60,120 nucleotides of DNA from Gammaproteobacteria bacterium (GTDB taxonomy: Bacteria; Pseudomonadota; Gammaproteobacteria; Arenicellales; JAANXG01), in assembly GCA_024639325.1 (NCBI GenBank), contig JAHEIO010000017.1, forward strand, positions 1-60,120, in the 5' to 3' direction. Below the pieces are notes generated by a model, which was given only the letters and a program-made list of their open reading frames with translations, was not told the DNA's origin and did not search any database. Shown here piece by piece: positions 17,328-33,702 of this stretch (positions within the stretch are counted from its first letter, which is position 1; each line of letters begins with the position of its first letter). A program made the translations under genes and the position numbers.

Positions 17328-19115
17328 CTAGTACACGCGGGCCTTGGGAGGTATCGGGTCGATTTCGTCTCCCAGGGTAAAATCGTGTACCGGCCGATAA
17401 TCCAGATTGGGGATATCGCCTTCCCGAAGCCAGGCAAGCGTATGTTTCATCCAGTGCTCATCGTCCCGGTCGGGATAGTCCTCCCTAGCGTGCGCACCTC
17501 GGCTTTCCCGGCGGTTTATGGCAGAGTGAATGGTGACCGTCGCTTGACCAAGCAGGTTTTCCAGTTCCAGGGTTTCGACCAGATCGGTATTCCAAATCAT
17601 ACTTCTGTCGCTTACGTTTACGTCGCCGTAGCGTTCACGCACCTGCGACATTTTTTCGACGCCTTCCTGCAGTACTTCGCCGGTACGAAATACCGCACAG
17701 TTGCTCTGCATTACTTTTTGCATCTCCAGCCGGATATCCGCGGTCGTGCTTTCACCCTTGGCGTGGCGCAGTTCGTCAATATGCTCGATGGTGTTTTGCC
17801 CGGCGTCCTTGGGCAGCGGGCGCTGCGCGGCATCTCGATCCACGACCTGGGTCGCCCGGTGAGCCGATGCCCTGCCGAAGACGATGAGATCCAGCAACGA
17901 GTTCGAACCCAACCGGTTTGCGCCGTGCACTGACACACACGCGGCCTCCCCGATGGCCATCAGCCCGGGCACCACCGAATCGTAGTCGCCGTCCTTGAGT
18001 GTGACGACTTCGCCCTGAAAGTTGGTTGGTATGCCACCCATGTTGTAGTGAACGGTAGGGATGACGGGTATGGGGTCCCTGGTAACGTCTACGCCAGCGA
18101 ATATCTTCGCGGACTCCGATATGCCCGGGAGCCTTTCGGCCAGTAATTCCGGCCCGAGATGCTCCAGGTGGAGTTGGATATGATCCGATTCCGGCCCGAC
18201 GCCGCGCCCGTCGCGAATTTCGAGCGTCATCGAACGGCTGACCACATCCCGGGAGGCAAGATCTTTGGCGTTGGGAGCGTAGCGCTCCATGAACCTCTCG
18301 CCCGTGGAGTTGGTCAGGTATCCCCCCTCACCGCGCGCACCCTCGGTTATCAGGCAGCCCGAGCCATATATGCCGGTCGGATGAAACTGAACGAATTCCA
18401 TATCCTGCAGCGGCAGCCCCGCGCGCAGCACCATGGCATTACCGTCGCCTGTACAGGTGTGTGCCGAGGTGCAGGAAAAATAAGCTCTGCCGTATCCACC
18501 CGTGGCAAGCACCGTCATCTTCGCGCGGAAACGGTGCAGGGTACCGTCTTCCAGACACCAGGCCATCACGCCGCGGCACTCGCCGTCTTCCATGATCAGA
18601 TCCAGCGCGAAATACTCGATGTAAAAGGTGGCCGCGTGCTTCAGTGACTGCTGGTAGAGCGTATGTAAAATCGCATGTCCGGTGCGATCCGCCGCCGCAC
18701 AGGTTCGCATGGCCTGGCCCTGTCCGAAATGCGTGGTCATACCACCAAAGGCGCGCTGGTAGATCTTGCCCTCGTCCGTTCTGGAGAAGGGGACACCGTA
18801 GTGTTCGAGTTCCACGACCGCGGCTGGTGCCTCCCGGCACATGTACTCGATAGCGTCCTGATCGCCGAGCCAGTCAGAACCCTTGACCGTGTCATACATG
18901 TGCCAGCGCCAGTCGTCTTCACCCATATTACCCAGAGCGGCGCTCATGCCGCCTTGCGCGGCGACCGTATGGCTCCGGGTTGGAAAAACCTTGGTGATGC
19001 AGGCCGTGGACAAGCCGGCCGACGCCGTGCCGAAGGCTGATCGCAGGCCTGCCCCGCCCGCACCTACCACAACCACGTCGTAGGTGTGGTCGATAATCGT
19101 GTAGTCTCCTTGCAC
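17328..19115 (-). CDS. sdhA: Succinate dehydrogenase flavoprotein subunit
   Basis: A 595-residue FAD-containing catalytic subunit oxidising succinate to fumarate. The dinucleotide motif [15 protein letters not shown] is at residues about 15-29, the covalent-flavin histidine is in [17 protein letters not shown], and substrate-site segments HPTGIYGSG and [19 protein letters not shown] are intact. Start is GTG at 19115, supported by a GGGAG Shine-Dalgarno sequence six bases upstream and a one-base gap to the sdhD stop. Confidence 0.97.
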   Translation of the reverse strand: MQGDYTIIDHTYDVVVVGAGGAGLRSAFGTASAGLSTACITKVFPTRSHTVAAQGGMSAALGNMGEDDWRWHMYDTVKGSDWLGDQDAIEYMCREAPAAVVELEHYGVPFSRTDEGKIYQRAFGGMTTHFGQGQAMRTCAAADRTGHAILHTLYQQSLKHAATFYIEYFALDLIMEDGECRGVMAWCLEDGTLHRFRAKMTVLATGGYGRAYFSCTSAHTCTGDGNAMVLRAGLPLQDMEFVQFHPTGIYGSGCLITEGARGEGGYLTNSTGERFMERYAPNAKDLASRDVVSRSMTLEIRDGRGVGPESDHIQLHLEHLGPELLAERLPGISESAKIFAGVDVTRDPIPVIPTVHYNMGGIPTNFQGEVVTLKDGDYDSVVPGLMAIGEAACVSVHGANRLGSNSLLDLIVFGRASAHRATQVVDRDAAQRPLPKDAGQNTIEHIDELRHAKGESTTADIRLEMQKVMQSNCAVFRTGEVLQEGVEKMSQVRERYGDVNVSDRSMIWNTDLVETLELENLLGQATVTIHSAINRRESRGAHAREDYPDRDDEHWMKHTLAWLREGDIPNLDYRPVHDFTLGDEIDPIPPKARVY

Positions 19116-19116
19116 G

Positions 19117-19497
19117 CTAGACTCCCAGAAAAATTCGCAGAACCAAAAGGACCGCTATTACCGAAAACAACGCGACCAACAATTTGACCGCAATAAGCAC
19201 AGCCATTTTCAACCACTCTGTGTGGACGTAGTCTTCCACGACAACCTGCAAACCAAGTGCGGCGTGCCAGAAGACCGCCAGTACAAACGATACGAACAGA
19301 GCGGCATTTAGCGGGGACTGCAGCCACCCGGACGCGACCTCATGGCTCGAGCCGGCCAGCGAAATTACAGACCAGACGAACCAGATCCCCAACGGGATCA
19401 GGGCGATTGACGTAATGCGCTGCCACCACCAGTGATCGACGCCCGATTTAGCCGAGCCAAGGCCCAGGACGCGTGCAAGCGGAGTCTTGAGCGCCAT
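19117..19497 (-). CDS. sdhD: Succinate dehydrogenase membrane anchor SdhD
   Basis: A 126-residue three-helix membrane anchor. It shows the conserved start of helix I ([19 protein letters not shown]) and [17 protein letters not shown] in helix II, with the quinone-site Asp-Tyr. I chose the ATG at 19497, whose first base is shared with the sdhC stop (TGATG); a longer frame begins upstream at 19533 within sdhC but adds residues not expected in SdhD. Confidence 0.92.
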   Translation of the reverse strand: MALKTPLARVLGLGSAKSGVDHWWWQRITSIALIPLGIWFVWSVISLAGSSHEVASGWLQSPLNAALFVSFVLAVFWHAALGLQVVVEDYVHTEWLKMAVLIAVKLLVALFSVIAVLLVLRIFLGV

Positions 19498-19886
19498 CAG
19501 ACTGCCCCCCTTGCCATGTATGCCGCTATCCAAGTCAAAAGAGTCAGCGCAACCGCGGCGGCGATGACCACCCGGCCGCTGCGATAGGCGTCATCCAGTT
19601 CCAATCCCATACCGACATCCCAGAACAGATGACGGATTCCATTGCACAAATGATAGTAGAACGCGAGAGACCAGAGCAGCAGCAGCGCACGTCCGATGAA
19701 GGAGCCCAGGTATTCCCTGGCGTGAGAATAAGCTTCTTGACCAGACTCTAGTGACCAGAGCCAGTAAACGAAAAACGGAATACCCAGGCTCAAGAAAATC
19801 CCCGAGGCCCGATGGGCGATGGACAATATAGACGTCAGTTGTGGTCTATAGATCTGCAGGTGAGGTGATAGGGGTCTGTTTGTCAT
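19497..19886 (-). CDS. sdhC: Succinate dehydrogenase cytochrome b556 subunit SdhC
   Basis: A 129-residue membrane anchor with three transmembrane helices. Signature segments are SPHLQIYRPQLTSILSIAHR near the start, with the SIAHRASG quinone-site serine and arginine, and YHLCNGIRHLFWDVG, whose histidine is the expected heme b ligand. ATG 19886. It overlaps sdhD by one base and follows the SdhAF4-like gene by 56 bases. Confidence 0.95.
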   Translation of the reverse strand: MTNRPLSPHLQIYRPQLTSILSIAHRASGIFLSLGIPFFVYWLWSLESGQEAYSHAREYLGSFIGRALLLLWSLAFYYHLCNGIRHLFWDVGMGLELDDAYRSGRVVIAAAVALTLLTWIAAYMARGAV

Positions 19887-19942
19887 TTTCTCGGATGGGC
19901 CTTACGACAGGCCACTAGAACATACTCGTTGAAAAAACACCT

Positions 19943-20107
19943 TCAGAAATCAATACAGCGACCTTTGCGCTCCCAGTCGCCGTAACGGGTAGGTTCTGGG
20001 CCGGAGGGCCCGCCGGTTTCCTTCTGGCGCCCAGTTTTTGAGTTCCGCTTGGATTGCAAGGGGGGTGGCGCGTCGCCGGTACGATTTTTAAGCCTTTTCT
20101 TCATCAT
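19943..20107 (-). CDS. SdhAF4-like assembly factor (DUF1674)
   Basis: A 54-residue protein ending in PEPTRYGDWERKGRCIDF, the hallmark of the DUF1674/SDHAF4 family that binds newly flavinylated SdhA and protects it before assembly. The rest is basic and probably disordered. I chose the ATG at 20107 (or the tandem ATG at 20104); the frame is open further to an ATG at 20200, but that one overlaps the divergent ygfZ start and gives a non-conserved leader. It sits directly upstream of sdhC, so both known SdhA maturation factors flank the operon. Family recognition is from motif, not a search. Confidence 0.85.
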   Translation of the reverse strand: MMKKRLKNRTGDAPPPLQSKRNSKTGRQKETGGPSGPEPTRYGDWERKGRCIDF

Positions 20108-20198
20108 TGTGCGGTGCAATAAAAACTTGTATTCTGTACTGTAACGTTCTGAAAAACAAGCTGCGAATGATTCGAACGGACTATGTGCGGGGTGCGGC

Positions 20199-21236
20199 AT
20201 GAAAGAAAATTCGCGTCACGACGATCTGGGCATCGGGCCCACGGGGTACAGTTATTTTGGCCCTGAAGTCGCGGAGAACGGCATCCGTCGTCAAGAAAGA
20301 TTCATTTGCGATCTTTCGCACCTGGGATTTGCCATCGCGGCGGGACCTGACGCGATTTCTTTTCTGCACGGCCAACTAACCAACGATCTGCAAAACCTCG
20401 GGGACGGTGAATCACAACTCACCGGCTATTGCACACCCAAAGGCAGAGTGGTTTGTATATTCCGGGTGCACCTCGACGACGGCAAAGTTCTGCTGCAGGC
20501 CAATAAATCCGTGCTGCCCTCCGCGCTCGAGACACTGCGACGTTTCATTCTGCGCGCAAAGCTCGAATTGGAATACGGCAATGACGTCGACAGTATCGGG
20601 GTGGTCGGAAGCGAATGCGGCCGGGCCCTGGCGGAATTGACCGGGGGTGTTCCTGAACGGGCGGACGGAGTCTTGGCAACAGGGGGAGTCACCATAATCC
20701 GCCATACCCAGGCCGCCCCGGAGCGTTATCAGGTCATCGGCCCCGCGGCTTCTCTGGACCCTTTGCGACACGAACTGTTCGGCGCGTGGCCCAGAGCAGG
20801 CAGCTGGGCATGGGCATCACTAGATGTCGAACAATGCCAGCCCGTAATCTTCGAACAAACGACAGAGAAATTCGTTCCGCACAGCCTGAACATGGACCTC
20901 GTAAAGGCCGTCGATTTCCACAAGGGCTGTTACCCGGGGCAGGAAATCGTCGCCCGTATGCAATATCTGGGAAAGCCCAAATACCGTATGGTCCGCGCGA
21001 GAGTGCACGCAGATTCACTACCGGCTCCGGGCGATAAGCTCTACGCATCCGACAAAGATCAAAGCATCGGCATGCTGGTCAACGCCGTTCCCGCAGATCA
21101 AGGTTGCGATATCCTGACCACGGTACGAATCGAATACCTTGAAGGCGGCGATCTCAGACTGCACGAAAGATCGGGCGCACACGTTGAGCTGTTGGATATG
21201 CCATACGCCCTGGACGGTGTTGCCACCGGCAAGTAA
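20199..21236 (+). CDS. ygfZ: Folate-binding protein YgfZ (Fe-S cluster repair)
   Basis: A 345-residue GcvT-fold protein that uses tetrahydrofolate in maturation or repair of iron-sulfur enzymes. The diagnostic YgfZ signature K-G-C-Y-x-G-Q-E is present (DFHKGCYPGQEIVARMQYLG), with the essential cysteine. The N-terminal part has FLHGQLTNDLQNL and the GYCTPKGRVV segment. Divergent from the sdh operon, whose SdhB is an iron-sulfur protein; functional association is inference. Confidence 0.93.
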   Translation: MKENSRHDDLGIGPTGYSYFGPEVAENGIRRQERFICDLSHLGFAIAAGPDAISFLHGQLTNDLQNLGDGESQLTGYCTPKGRVVCIFRVHLDDGKVLLQANKSVLPSALETLRRFILRAKLELEYGNDVDSIGVVGSECGRALAELTGGVPERADGVLATGGVTIIRHTQAAPERYQVIGPAASLDPLRHELFGAWPRAGSWAWASLDVEQCQPVIFEQTTEKFVPHSLNMDLVKAVDFHKGCYPGQEIVARMQYLGKPKYRMVRARVHADSLPAPGDKLYASDKDQSIGMLVNAVPADQGCDILTTVRIEYLEGGDLRLHERSGAHVELLDMPYALDGVATGK

Positions 21237-21258
21237 CCAAGGGAAAAAACGGCGCGGC

Positions 21259-21567
21259 CTACGGCAATATGGGCTGGACGACGGAGCCTTCCTGCGTCGG
21301 CTCGATGACCTGAAAAAACACCTCGCCTTGCTTGATCATACCGAGCTGGACTCTGGCTCGCTCTTCCAGCGCATCGGTACCCCGTTTGAGGTCGATCACG
21401 TCCGCCCTCAGGCGCTGATTTCGTTTTTCGAGCGCCGCATTGGTGTCTTCCTGAACCATAACGGCGGCCTGCAGCGCCGTCAGACGAACGTAGCCAAAAT
21501 CACCCAGCCAAACCGTGTACTGGAGTGCCAGAAACATCAGGGTCAGCGACGCCAGAATGGCGCGCAT
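21259..21567 (-). CDS. ftsB: Cell division protein FtsB
   Basis: A 102-residue divisome protein with one N-terminal transmembrane helix (ILASLTLMFLALQYTVWLG) and a periplasmic coiled coil (VMVQEDTNAALEKRNQRLRA), followed by the conserved GTDALEERARVQLGMIKQGE. It forms a complex with FtsL and FtsQ. I prefer ATG 21567 (MRAILASL) over the in-frame ATG at 21600, since FtsB proteins start just before the membrane helix. It follows eno, as in E. coli; the ispD gene that normally follows is absent and ygfZ converges instead. Confidence 0.9.
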   Translation of the reverse strand: MRAILASLTLMFLALQYTVWLGDFGYVRLTALQAAVMVQEDTNAALEKRNQRLRADVIDLKRGTDALEERARVQLGMIKQGEVFFQVIEPTQEGSVVQPILP

Positions 21568-21617
21568 CCCACCTCCGATGCTTGACAGATTGAAATGCAT
21601 TAGGTTTTGTATATTAT

Positions 21618-27347
<5,730 letters not shown>

Positions 27348-27467
27348 GAACGATTGGGTCAGACAAGATTGATTATTTCGCAGCAGAGACCATGCCCTAT
27401 TGCAGAATCAAACGAATCAATCGCGTCTGACTCCGTTGACATGTTTAACTCCATTGATGGAAACGGC

Positions 27468-28427
27468 TCACCCGGTCGTGTAGTTGCCGTATTGCATCAG
27501 GCGTGACTGGCGCTGTTCGAGCAACTCTTCGACAGGCTTCGAGCAAAGGATGTCGAGGTTTCTCACAACAGCGCTTTTCAGTATTTCCGACATCGCTTCC
27601 GGGTTCCGATGCGCGCCGCCGAGCGGCTCCGAAATGATCTCGTCGATCAATCCCAACTGGTGTAGTTTTTTGGACGTCATCCCCATGGCCTCGGCCGCGT
27701 CCGCCGCCTTGTCCGCGCTCTTCCAGAGAATCGAAGCACATCCTTCCGGCGAAATCACCGAATAAGTAGCGAACTCAAGCATCAACAATCGATCGCTTAC
27801 ACCTATCGCCAACGCGCCTCCGGACCCGCCTTCTCCGATGACAACGGCAACGACCGGTATCGAGAGCTCCGCCATAACGAACAGGTTACGGGCGATCGCT
27901 TCGCTTTGTCCGCGTTCTTCGGCGCCAACACCGGGATATGCGCCCGGAGTATCGATCAATGCGACGACGGGCATAGCGAATTTTTCTGCCATACGCATCA
28001 GGCGCAGCGCTTTGCGATAACCTTCCGGCCTGGGCATTCCGAAGTTTCTAAAAACCTTCTCATTGGTGTCTCGCCCTTTTTGATGTCCGACCACCACCAC
28101 GGATCGTGCACCCAGACGCGCCAATCCGCCGACGATCGCATGATCGTCCCCAAACATTCGATCCCCGTGCAGTTCATGGAAATGATCGAATATTCTTTGT
28201 ATGTAGTCCAAAGTGTATGGCCGCTGAGGATGACGGGACAGCCGGGAGATCTGCCAGGGCGTTAGTGAGCTGAATATCGATTCGGTCAGTTTCGTGCTTT
28301 TTTTCTGCAGGCGTGCGATCTCATCTGAAATGTTTACCCCCCCTTCCGAACCTACAAGCTTCAGTTCTTCGATCTTTGCCTCGAGTTCAGCAATGGGTTG
28401 TTCAAAATCAAGGAAATTAAGATTCAC
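27468..28427 (-). CDS. accA: Acetyl-CoA carboxylase carboxyltransferase subunit alpha
   Basis: A 319-residue subunit that, with AccD, transfers the carboxyl group from biotin to acetyl-CoA. It starts [20 protein letters not shown] like other AccA proteins and carries [36 protein letters not shown] and the oxyanion-forming [12 protein letters not shown]. Start is GTG 28427. Length is exactly that of E. coli AccA. Confidence 0.97.
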   Translation of the reverse strand: MNLNFLDFEQPIAELEAKIEELKLVGSEGGVNISDEIARLQKKSTKLTESIFSSLTPWQISRLSRHPQRPYTLDYIQRIFDHFHELHGDRMFGDDHAIVGGLARLGARSVVVVGHQKGRDTNEKVFRNFGMPRPEGYRKALRLMRMAEKFAMPVVALIDTPGAYPGVGAEERGQSEAIARNLFVMAELSIPVVAVVIGEGGSGGALAIGVSDRLLMLEFATYSVISPEGCASILWKSADKAADAAEAMGMTSKKLHQLGLIDEIISEPLGGAHRNPEAMSEILKSAVVRNLDILCSKPVEELLEQRQSRLMQYGNYTTG

Positions 28428-28481
28428 AATTCTTACCGTGCCATTATCGTGCCGTACAATAGTCCTGATATTTCATCAGCA

Positions 28482-31400
28482 TCAGGCTGCTGATTCTATA
28501 CTTCCATCTGCTGACGCCAACGGTTTCTTGCGATACGAAACCATTACGCAGTCATCACCCACCAACTTGCGCAGCGACACCAGCAATTCTCCATCCAGCC
28601 GGATCCGTGCTCCATCATTTATCTCGAACCGGCCTTCCTCGCTGTTGGTAGCATACTGCAACATTACCTTGCAGTCCCCTCCCGATGCTCGTTTTAGCAA
28701 GTCCGCCAAGCTGTCGATCACAGCCAAATCCGCGGATGACCTGCTGATAGAGAGTATCAGCGTATCGGCAAATGCTTCTCTTGCCTGTTCGAGGCTGTAA
28801 ACGGATTCCGCCGCCATTTTGTATCCGCCGGTATATTCGTCCACGCTGACCTGACCGTAGACAACGAGCAGGCTGTCTTTCCTGATTACATCCCGGTGCC
28901 GGGAGAATAGTTCCGAAAAAACCGCCAGCTCGAGCCTCGCGGTCTGGTCATCCAGTGTAACAAAAGCCATCCTTCCGCCTCGGCGGGTATTCATAATGCG
29001 CATAGCGACGACGAGGCCAGCCACCACGAGCGCCCGGTCGCGATCCGGATTCAGGTCGGCTAGTCTGGCATGAATGATCTTGTCAAGCTCTTCGCGGAAA
29101 CCGTCGATGGGGTGGCCGCTAAGGTACAGCCCAAGCGTATCTTTTTCCGCATTCAGGATTTGTTCTTCACTCCACTCCTCGGTCTCCGCATATCTGGCCG
29201 CGGTTTCATGGGAGGCGTCGATCCCGAACAGATCCGACTGTCCCACCCTTCTATTTTGGAATTTCTGCTCGGCGAGATCCAGTGCAAGCGGCAGCGTTGC
29301 CATGAGACTCGCGCGGTGTGTTCCCAGATCGTCCAGAGCGCCGGCCTGAACAAGCGATTCAAGCGCTCTTTTGTTGATGCGCTTCGTATCAACGCGTGTA
29401 CACATATCAAACAAATCAGTGAATTTGCCCTTTTCGTTTCTTGCACGGATCAGGGCCTCGATAACGGCAAAGCCTAGCCCTTTAATGGCGCCGAGACCGT
29501 AGGTGATAGCGCCGTCACCGGTCGCCTCAAAATCGTACTGACAGGTATTTATGTTGGGCTCCTCGATTTCGAGCCCCATATCCCGGCATTCGGCAATGAG
29601 CGTAACCACCCGGTCGGTGTTCTCCATATCCGCGGATAATGAGGCGGCCATGAAGTGGGCCGGATAGTGCGCCTTGAGCCATGCCGTCTGGTAAGTGATT
29701 ACCGCATAGGCCGCTGAATGCGACTTATTGAAGCCGTATCCGGCAAACTTTTCCATCAGATCGAAAATATGTGTCGCCGTCTTCTCGGCAATATCGTTCT
29801 TTACCGATCCGTCCACGAAAACTTCCCTTTGAGTGGCCATTTTCTTCTCGTTTTTTTTGCCCATAGCGCTTCTGAGCAAATCCGCCGAGCCCAGCGAATA
29901 TCCCGCCAGCGCCCTTGCAATTTCCATTACCTGCTCTTGATATAGAATGACTCCATAGGTTGGTTTCAGTATGGACTCCAAAAGCGGGTGGGCGTATTTA
30001 ATCGTCGCCCGGCCGTACTTGCGATTGATGAAATCGTCGACCATGCCGGATTGCAGCGGACCCGGACGGTACAGTGCGACCAGCGCGACCAGATCATCGA
30101 AACAATCTGGTTGCATGCGCTGGATCAGGTCTTTCATGCCCCTCGATTCGAGCTGGAACAAAGCCGTGGTCTGGCATCTCTTCAGCAGATCAAAGGTCGG
30201 GGGATCATCCGCCGGTAATTCCTTCAGTGAGACCATGCCGTGCTCGCTGCCAACGTCGCTGTCGTTTATGGCCTTTACCGCCCGGTCGATTATGGTCAGT
30301 GTTCGCAGCCCGAGAAAATCGAACTTGACCAGTCCCACCGCCTCGAGGTCGTCCTTGTCGAACTGCGTCACCATCTGGTCGCTGCCGTGTTCGCAGTACA
30401 GGGCGGTAAAGTCGGTGAGTTCCGACGGGGCGATGACGACGCCACCGGCGTGCTTTCCGACGTTTCGGGCAAGGCCTTCGAGGCCGCGAGCGATATCCAT
30501 CATCTCCCTGAGTTCCTCCTCCTTTTCATAGCGCTCGGCCAGCAATTCCTCCTGCTTCAGCGCCTTGTCGAGTGTCATGCCCACTTCGAACGGGATGAGC
30601 TTTGCGATCTGATCGACGAAGCCGTAAGGCATGCCGAGCACCCGGCCGACATCCCTCACCACCGCTCTCGCGGCCATGGTGCCATGAGTAACGATCTGCG
30701 AAACCTTGTCGCGGCCGTATTTCCGCGTCACGTACTCGATCACCCTGTCGCGCCCCTCCATGCAGAAATCGATGTCGAAATCCGGCAACGAAACCCGTTC
30801 GGGATTGAGGAAGCGTTCGAACAGTAAACCGTGTTCAATGGGATCCAGCTCCGTGATTCCAAGTGACCAGGCCACCAGTGACCCGGCCCCCGATCCCCTG
30901 CCGGGCCCAACCGGAATGTCTTTTTGCTTCGCCCAGTTGATGAAATCGGCAACGATAAGAAAATACCCGGAAAAACCCATACTCGTAACGATGTCGATTT
31001 CCTCTTGCAGACGCCGTTGATACGCTTCCGCGTCATTCAATCGTTCCGGATGTGCTTCAAATTTTATTTGCAGGCCTTGCCGGGCCTGCTCCTCGAGGGT
31101 TGCATCTACCGTGGTGGACGCGGCTGCTTTGAACCTGGGCAAAAAATAATCTCCCAAATTCATCATGTAGTTGCAGCGTTTCGCTATTTCGCCGGTATTC
31201 TGGATTGCCTCCGGGATGTCGCGGAAAAGTTCCAACATTTCCTGCGGCGACCTGAAAAATTGCTGCTCCGTGAAATTTCGCGGTCTTCTGTTGTCGCTCA
31301 GTATTCTTCCCTCGTTAATACAGACACGGATTTCATGAATCTGGAAATCTTCACGATGGAGGAAATTTACATCATTCGTTGCTACAACCGGCACGCCCTT

Positions 31401-31970
31401 CAATGCCGCGAGCGAAGTGGCCTCAGCCAAGTAGTCCTCCTCTTGCGGTTTTCCGACGCGCCTCAACTCGATGTAAAACTTATCTCCAAAGTACTCGGAA
31501 TAATCATCGATCAGCTGATTCACCCGATCCTTGGTTGCCTGAAGCAAAGCGATTCCGAGGTCACCCTCCTGCGCACCCGACAGCGCGATCAAGCCTTTGC
31601 CTTGCTCCTTGAACCATGGCTTTCTGATGCAGGCTTTGCCATTGTGCTGTTCCGAGCGATATGCCCGTGTCAGCAGGCGGCACAGGTTCTTGTATCCCGA
31701 CTGATCCTTTACGAGCAGGGACAGCCGGGTCGGCGCGTTCGATTTCTGCTCATTGTGTATCCACACATCCGCTCCGATGATCGGTTTGATGCCCGCCGAC
31801 AGCGCGGCCTTGTAGAATTTCACCACGCCGTAGATATTGGCCTGGTCGGTCAGTCCCATGGCAGGCATTCCGAATTTTCGTGCCGCGGCTATCGCATCCC
31901 GCACGCGAACCGTGCTGTTGGACAGGGAATACTCCGAGTGGAGGTGCAGGTGGACGAACTGGGTGGTCAC
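28482..31970 (-). CDS. dnaE: DNA polymerase III subunit alpha
   Basis: A 1162-residue replicative polymerase catalytic subunit. The N-terminal PHP domain starts FVHLHLHSEYSLSN; the polymerase core includes GPGRGSGAGSLVAWSLGIT and PDFDIDFCMEGRDRVIEYV, carrying catalytic aspartates; a helix-hairpin-helix and OB domain follow (VAGLVVAMRIMNTRRGGRMA). I chose GTG 31970, which shares its first base with the rnhB stop (TAGTG) and starts right before the conserved sequence; the frame is open further, inside rnhB. Normal full length. Confidence 0.96.
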   Translation of the reverse strand: MTTQFVHLHLHSEYSLSNSTVRVRDAIAAARKFGMPAMGLTDQANIYGVVKFYKAALSAGIKPIIGADVWIHNEQKSNAPTRLSLLVKDQSGYKNLCRLLTRAYRSEQHNGKACIRKPWFKEQGKGLIALSGAQEGDLGIALLQATKDRVNQLIDDYSEYFGDKFYIELRRVGKPQEEDYLAEATSLAALKGVPVVATNDVNFLHREDFQIHEIRVCINEGRILSDNRRPRNFTEQQFFRSPQEMLELFRDIPEAIQNTGEIAKRCNYMMNLGDYFLPRFKAAASTTVDATLEEQARQGLQIKFEAHPERLNDAEAYQRRLQEEIDIVTSMGFSGYFLIVADFINWAKQKDIPVGPGRGSGAGSLVAWSLGITELDPIEHGLLFERFLNPERVSLPDFDIDFCMEGRDRVIEYVTRKYGRDKVSQIVTHGTMAARAVVRDVGRVLGMPYGFVDQIAKLIPFEVGMTLDKALKQEELLAERYEKEEELREMMDIARGLEGLARNVGKHAGGVVIAPSELTDFTALYCEHGSDQMVTQFDKDDLEAVGLVKFDFLGLRTLTIIDRAVKAINDSDVGSEHGMVSLKELPADDPPTFDLLKRCQTTALFQLESRGMKDLIQRMQPDCFDDLVALVALYRPGPLQSGMVDDFINRKYGRATIKYAHPLLESILKPTYGVILYQEQVMEIARALAGYSLGSADLLRSAMGKKNEKKMATQREVFVDGSVKNDIAEKTATHIFDLMEKFAGYGFNKSHSAAYAVITYQTAWLKAHYPAHFMAASLSADMENTDRVVTLIAECRDMGLEIEEPNINTCQYDFEATGDGAITYGLGAIKGLGFAVIEALIRARNEKGKFTDLFDMCTRVDTKRINKRALESLVQAGALDDLGTHRASLMATLPLALDLAEQKFQNRRVGQSDLFGIDASHETAARYAETEEWSEEQILNAEKDTLGLYLSGHPIDGFREELDKIIHARLADLNPDRDRALVVAGLVVAMRIMNTRRGGRMAFVTLDDQTARLELAVFSELFSRHRDVIRKDSLLVVYGQVSVDEYTGGYKMAAESVYSLEQAREAFADTLILSISRSSADLAVIDSLADLLKRASGGDCKVMLQYATNSEEGRFEINDGARIRLDGELLVSLRKLVGDDCVMVSYRKKPLASADGSIESAA

Positions 31971-32548
31971 TACAGATCCAGTTGCCGTTGCCACAGCGCC
32001 TCTCGAACCGGGGAAAAGCTGCGCCGGTGGATTTCGCATGCCCCATCGCGCCTGAGCGCTTCCAGGTGCCGGGATGTAGCATACCCCTTGTTACGGTTGA
32101 ATCCGTATTTGGGATAGGCCTCGTGCAGCATGCACATCTCCCGGTCACGTGCCACTTTCGCCACGATGGAAGCCGCGGATATCGACGGTTCACTCAGATC
32201 GCCCTTGACGATGGTTACCGCCCTGCACGCCAGCTCTGGGGCAAAGCATCCATCGATTAGGCTGACATCCGGCATGACGGAAAGCGATTCGACCGCTCGT
32301 TTCATGGCCAGGAGGGCTGCCTGAAGGATGTTGATCCGATCTATTTCATCGACGTCACAACGCCCCGTACTCCAGGCAACGGCCTGGTGTTTTATCAATT
32401 CACTCAGAATTTCCCGCTTTTCTGGGGACAGCCTCTTGGAGTCCGTCAATCCCGCCAGTTCATAACCGTCTGGCAGTATGACAGCTGCCGCAATCACTGG
32501 GCCGGCCAGCGGTCCGCGTCCAACCTCGTCCACACCTGCAAAAATCAT
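31970..32548 (-). CDS. rnhB: Ribonuclease HII
   Basis: A 192-residue endonuclease cutting RNA-DNA hybrids and single ribonucleotides in DNA. The signature FAGVDEVGRGPLAGPV contains D7 and E8; LTDSKRLSPEKR follows. Third acidic residue is in VSLIDGCF. ATG 32548, 10 bases after lpxB; it overlaps the dnaE start by one base. Confidence 0.96.
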   Translation of the reverse strand: MIFAGVDEVGRGPLAGPVIAAAVILPDGYELAGLTDSKRLSPEKREILSELIKHQAVAWSTGRCDVDEIDRINILQAALLAMKRAVESLSVMPDVSLIDGCFAPELACRAVTIVKGDLSEPSISAASIVAKVARDREMCMLHEAYPKYGFNRNKGYATSRHLEALRRDGACEIHRRSFSPVREALWQRQLDL

Positions 32549-32558
32549 CGTAATACGA

Positions 32559-33692
32559 TCAATCGGTAATCAAACTCGCCACCACCTCCGCCGCCCTTTC
32601 GTTAGCACCGCAGCAAAGCGCCGACATGATAGCACCGAACGAATCCGAGACCGTCCTGGAATACTCCCGGTCGAGCAGGTAGCGAGACATTGCGCCGACC
32701 AGATTTTCTACCGTGGCATCGGCTTGGAAAAACTCCGGCACTATCGGCTCGTCGAGGAGGTGGTTGGGCATGGAGAAATAGTCGACGTGGGCCAGCATCC
32801 TGACCAGGACCGCAGATACCCAGGACCCCTTGTACGTCACGACCATGGGCACCCTCAGAAGCGCAGCTTCGAGCGCCGCGGTGCCCGAGGCCAGGAGAGC
32901 GGCGTCGGAGGCGGCGATAACTGTCCTCGACATGCCATCCACGACGTCTACCCGGACGCCGGGATTTTTCTCGAGCAGTGACTGAAAATACGATCTGGTT
33001 TCGTTGTTTGCAAACGGGGCGACAAATCTGATGTCCGGGATACGCCTGCCGAGTTCCCTGGCGACCTCGATGAACAACTCCCCCAGCTTCTGCAACTCGA
33101 TCATCCTGCTGCCGGGCAAAAGGGCGGCAATCCTGGTCCCCTCCGTTGGCATGCCAAGCCCTGCCCTGATTTCGGCCTTGTCGTAATCTTTGTCGACCTC
33201 GTCGGCGATGGGGTGACCGACAAAGTCCACGGGTACTCCATGTCGCTCGTAGTAGCTGGCCTCGAAAGGGAAGAGGGTCAGCATGTGTGATACGGACCGC
33301 TTGATTTTTCTTATCCTGTAGCCTCGCCAAGCCCAAACCGTAGGGCTGACGTAGTGCACGGTGGTAACGCCGTTTTGTCGGAGTTTTCCCTCCAGACCAA
33401 GATTGAAATCAGGCACGTCTATTCCAACGAACAGCGATATTTCCTGTTCCAGGAAATATCTGTACAGTGCACGTCGAATTCTCAGAATATCTCGCACACT
33501 CTGAAGCAGTTCGTCCAGGCCCATGATAGAGATGCGCTCCATGTCGTAGAGCTTTTTCATCCCGGCCTGTTCCATCAGAGGCCCGCCAACACCAACGAGT
33601 TCGATTTCCGGTATGCGGCGAGACAACGCCTCGATCAATCCGGCGCCAAGATAATCACCCGACGGTTCGCCGGCAACGACTCCGACTCTCAT
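32559..33692 (-). CDS. lpxB: Lipid-A-disaccharide synthase
   Basis: A 377-residue peripheral membrane glycosyltransferase joining UDP-2,3-diacylglucosamine and lipid X. Recognised by GVVAGEPSGDYLGAGLIEAL, FVGIDVPDFNLGLEGKLRQN, HYVSPTVWAWRGYRIRKI and ALLPGSRMIELQKL. ATG 33692, 10 bases after lpxA. Complete. Confidence 0.96.
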   Translation of the reverse strand: MRVGVVAGEPSGDYLGAGLIEALSRRIPEIELVGVGGPLMEQAGMKKLYDMERISIMGLDELLQSVRDILRIRRALYRYFLEQEISLFVGIDVPDFNLGLEGKLRQNGVTTVHYVSPTVWAWRGYRIRKIKRSVSHMLTLFPFEASYYERHGVPVDFVGHPIADEVDKDYDKAEIRAGLGMPTEGTRIAALLPGSRMIELQKLGELFIEVARELGRRIPDIRFVAPFANNETRSYFQSLLEKNPGVRVDVVDGMSRTVIAASDAALLASGTAALEAALLRVPMVVTYKGSWVSAVLVRMLAHVDYFSMPNHLLDEPIVPEFFQADATVENLVGAMSRYLLDREYSRTVSDSFGAIMSALCCGANERAAEVVASLITD

Positions 33693-33702
33693 GAGGCCGC
33701 GG

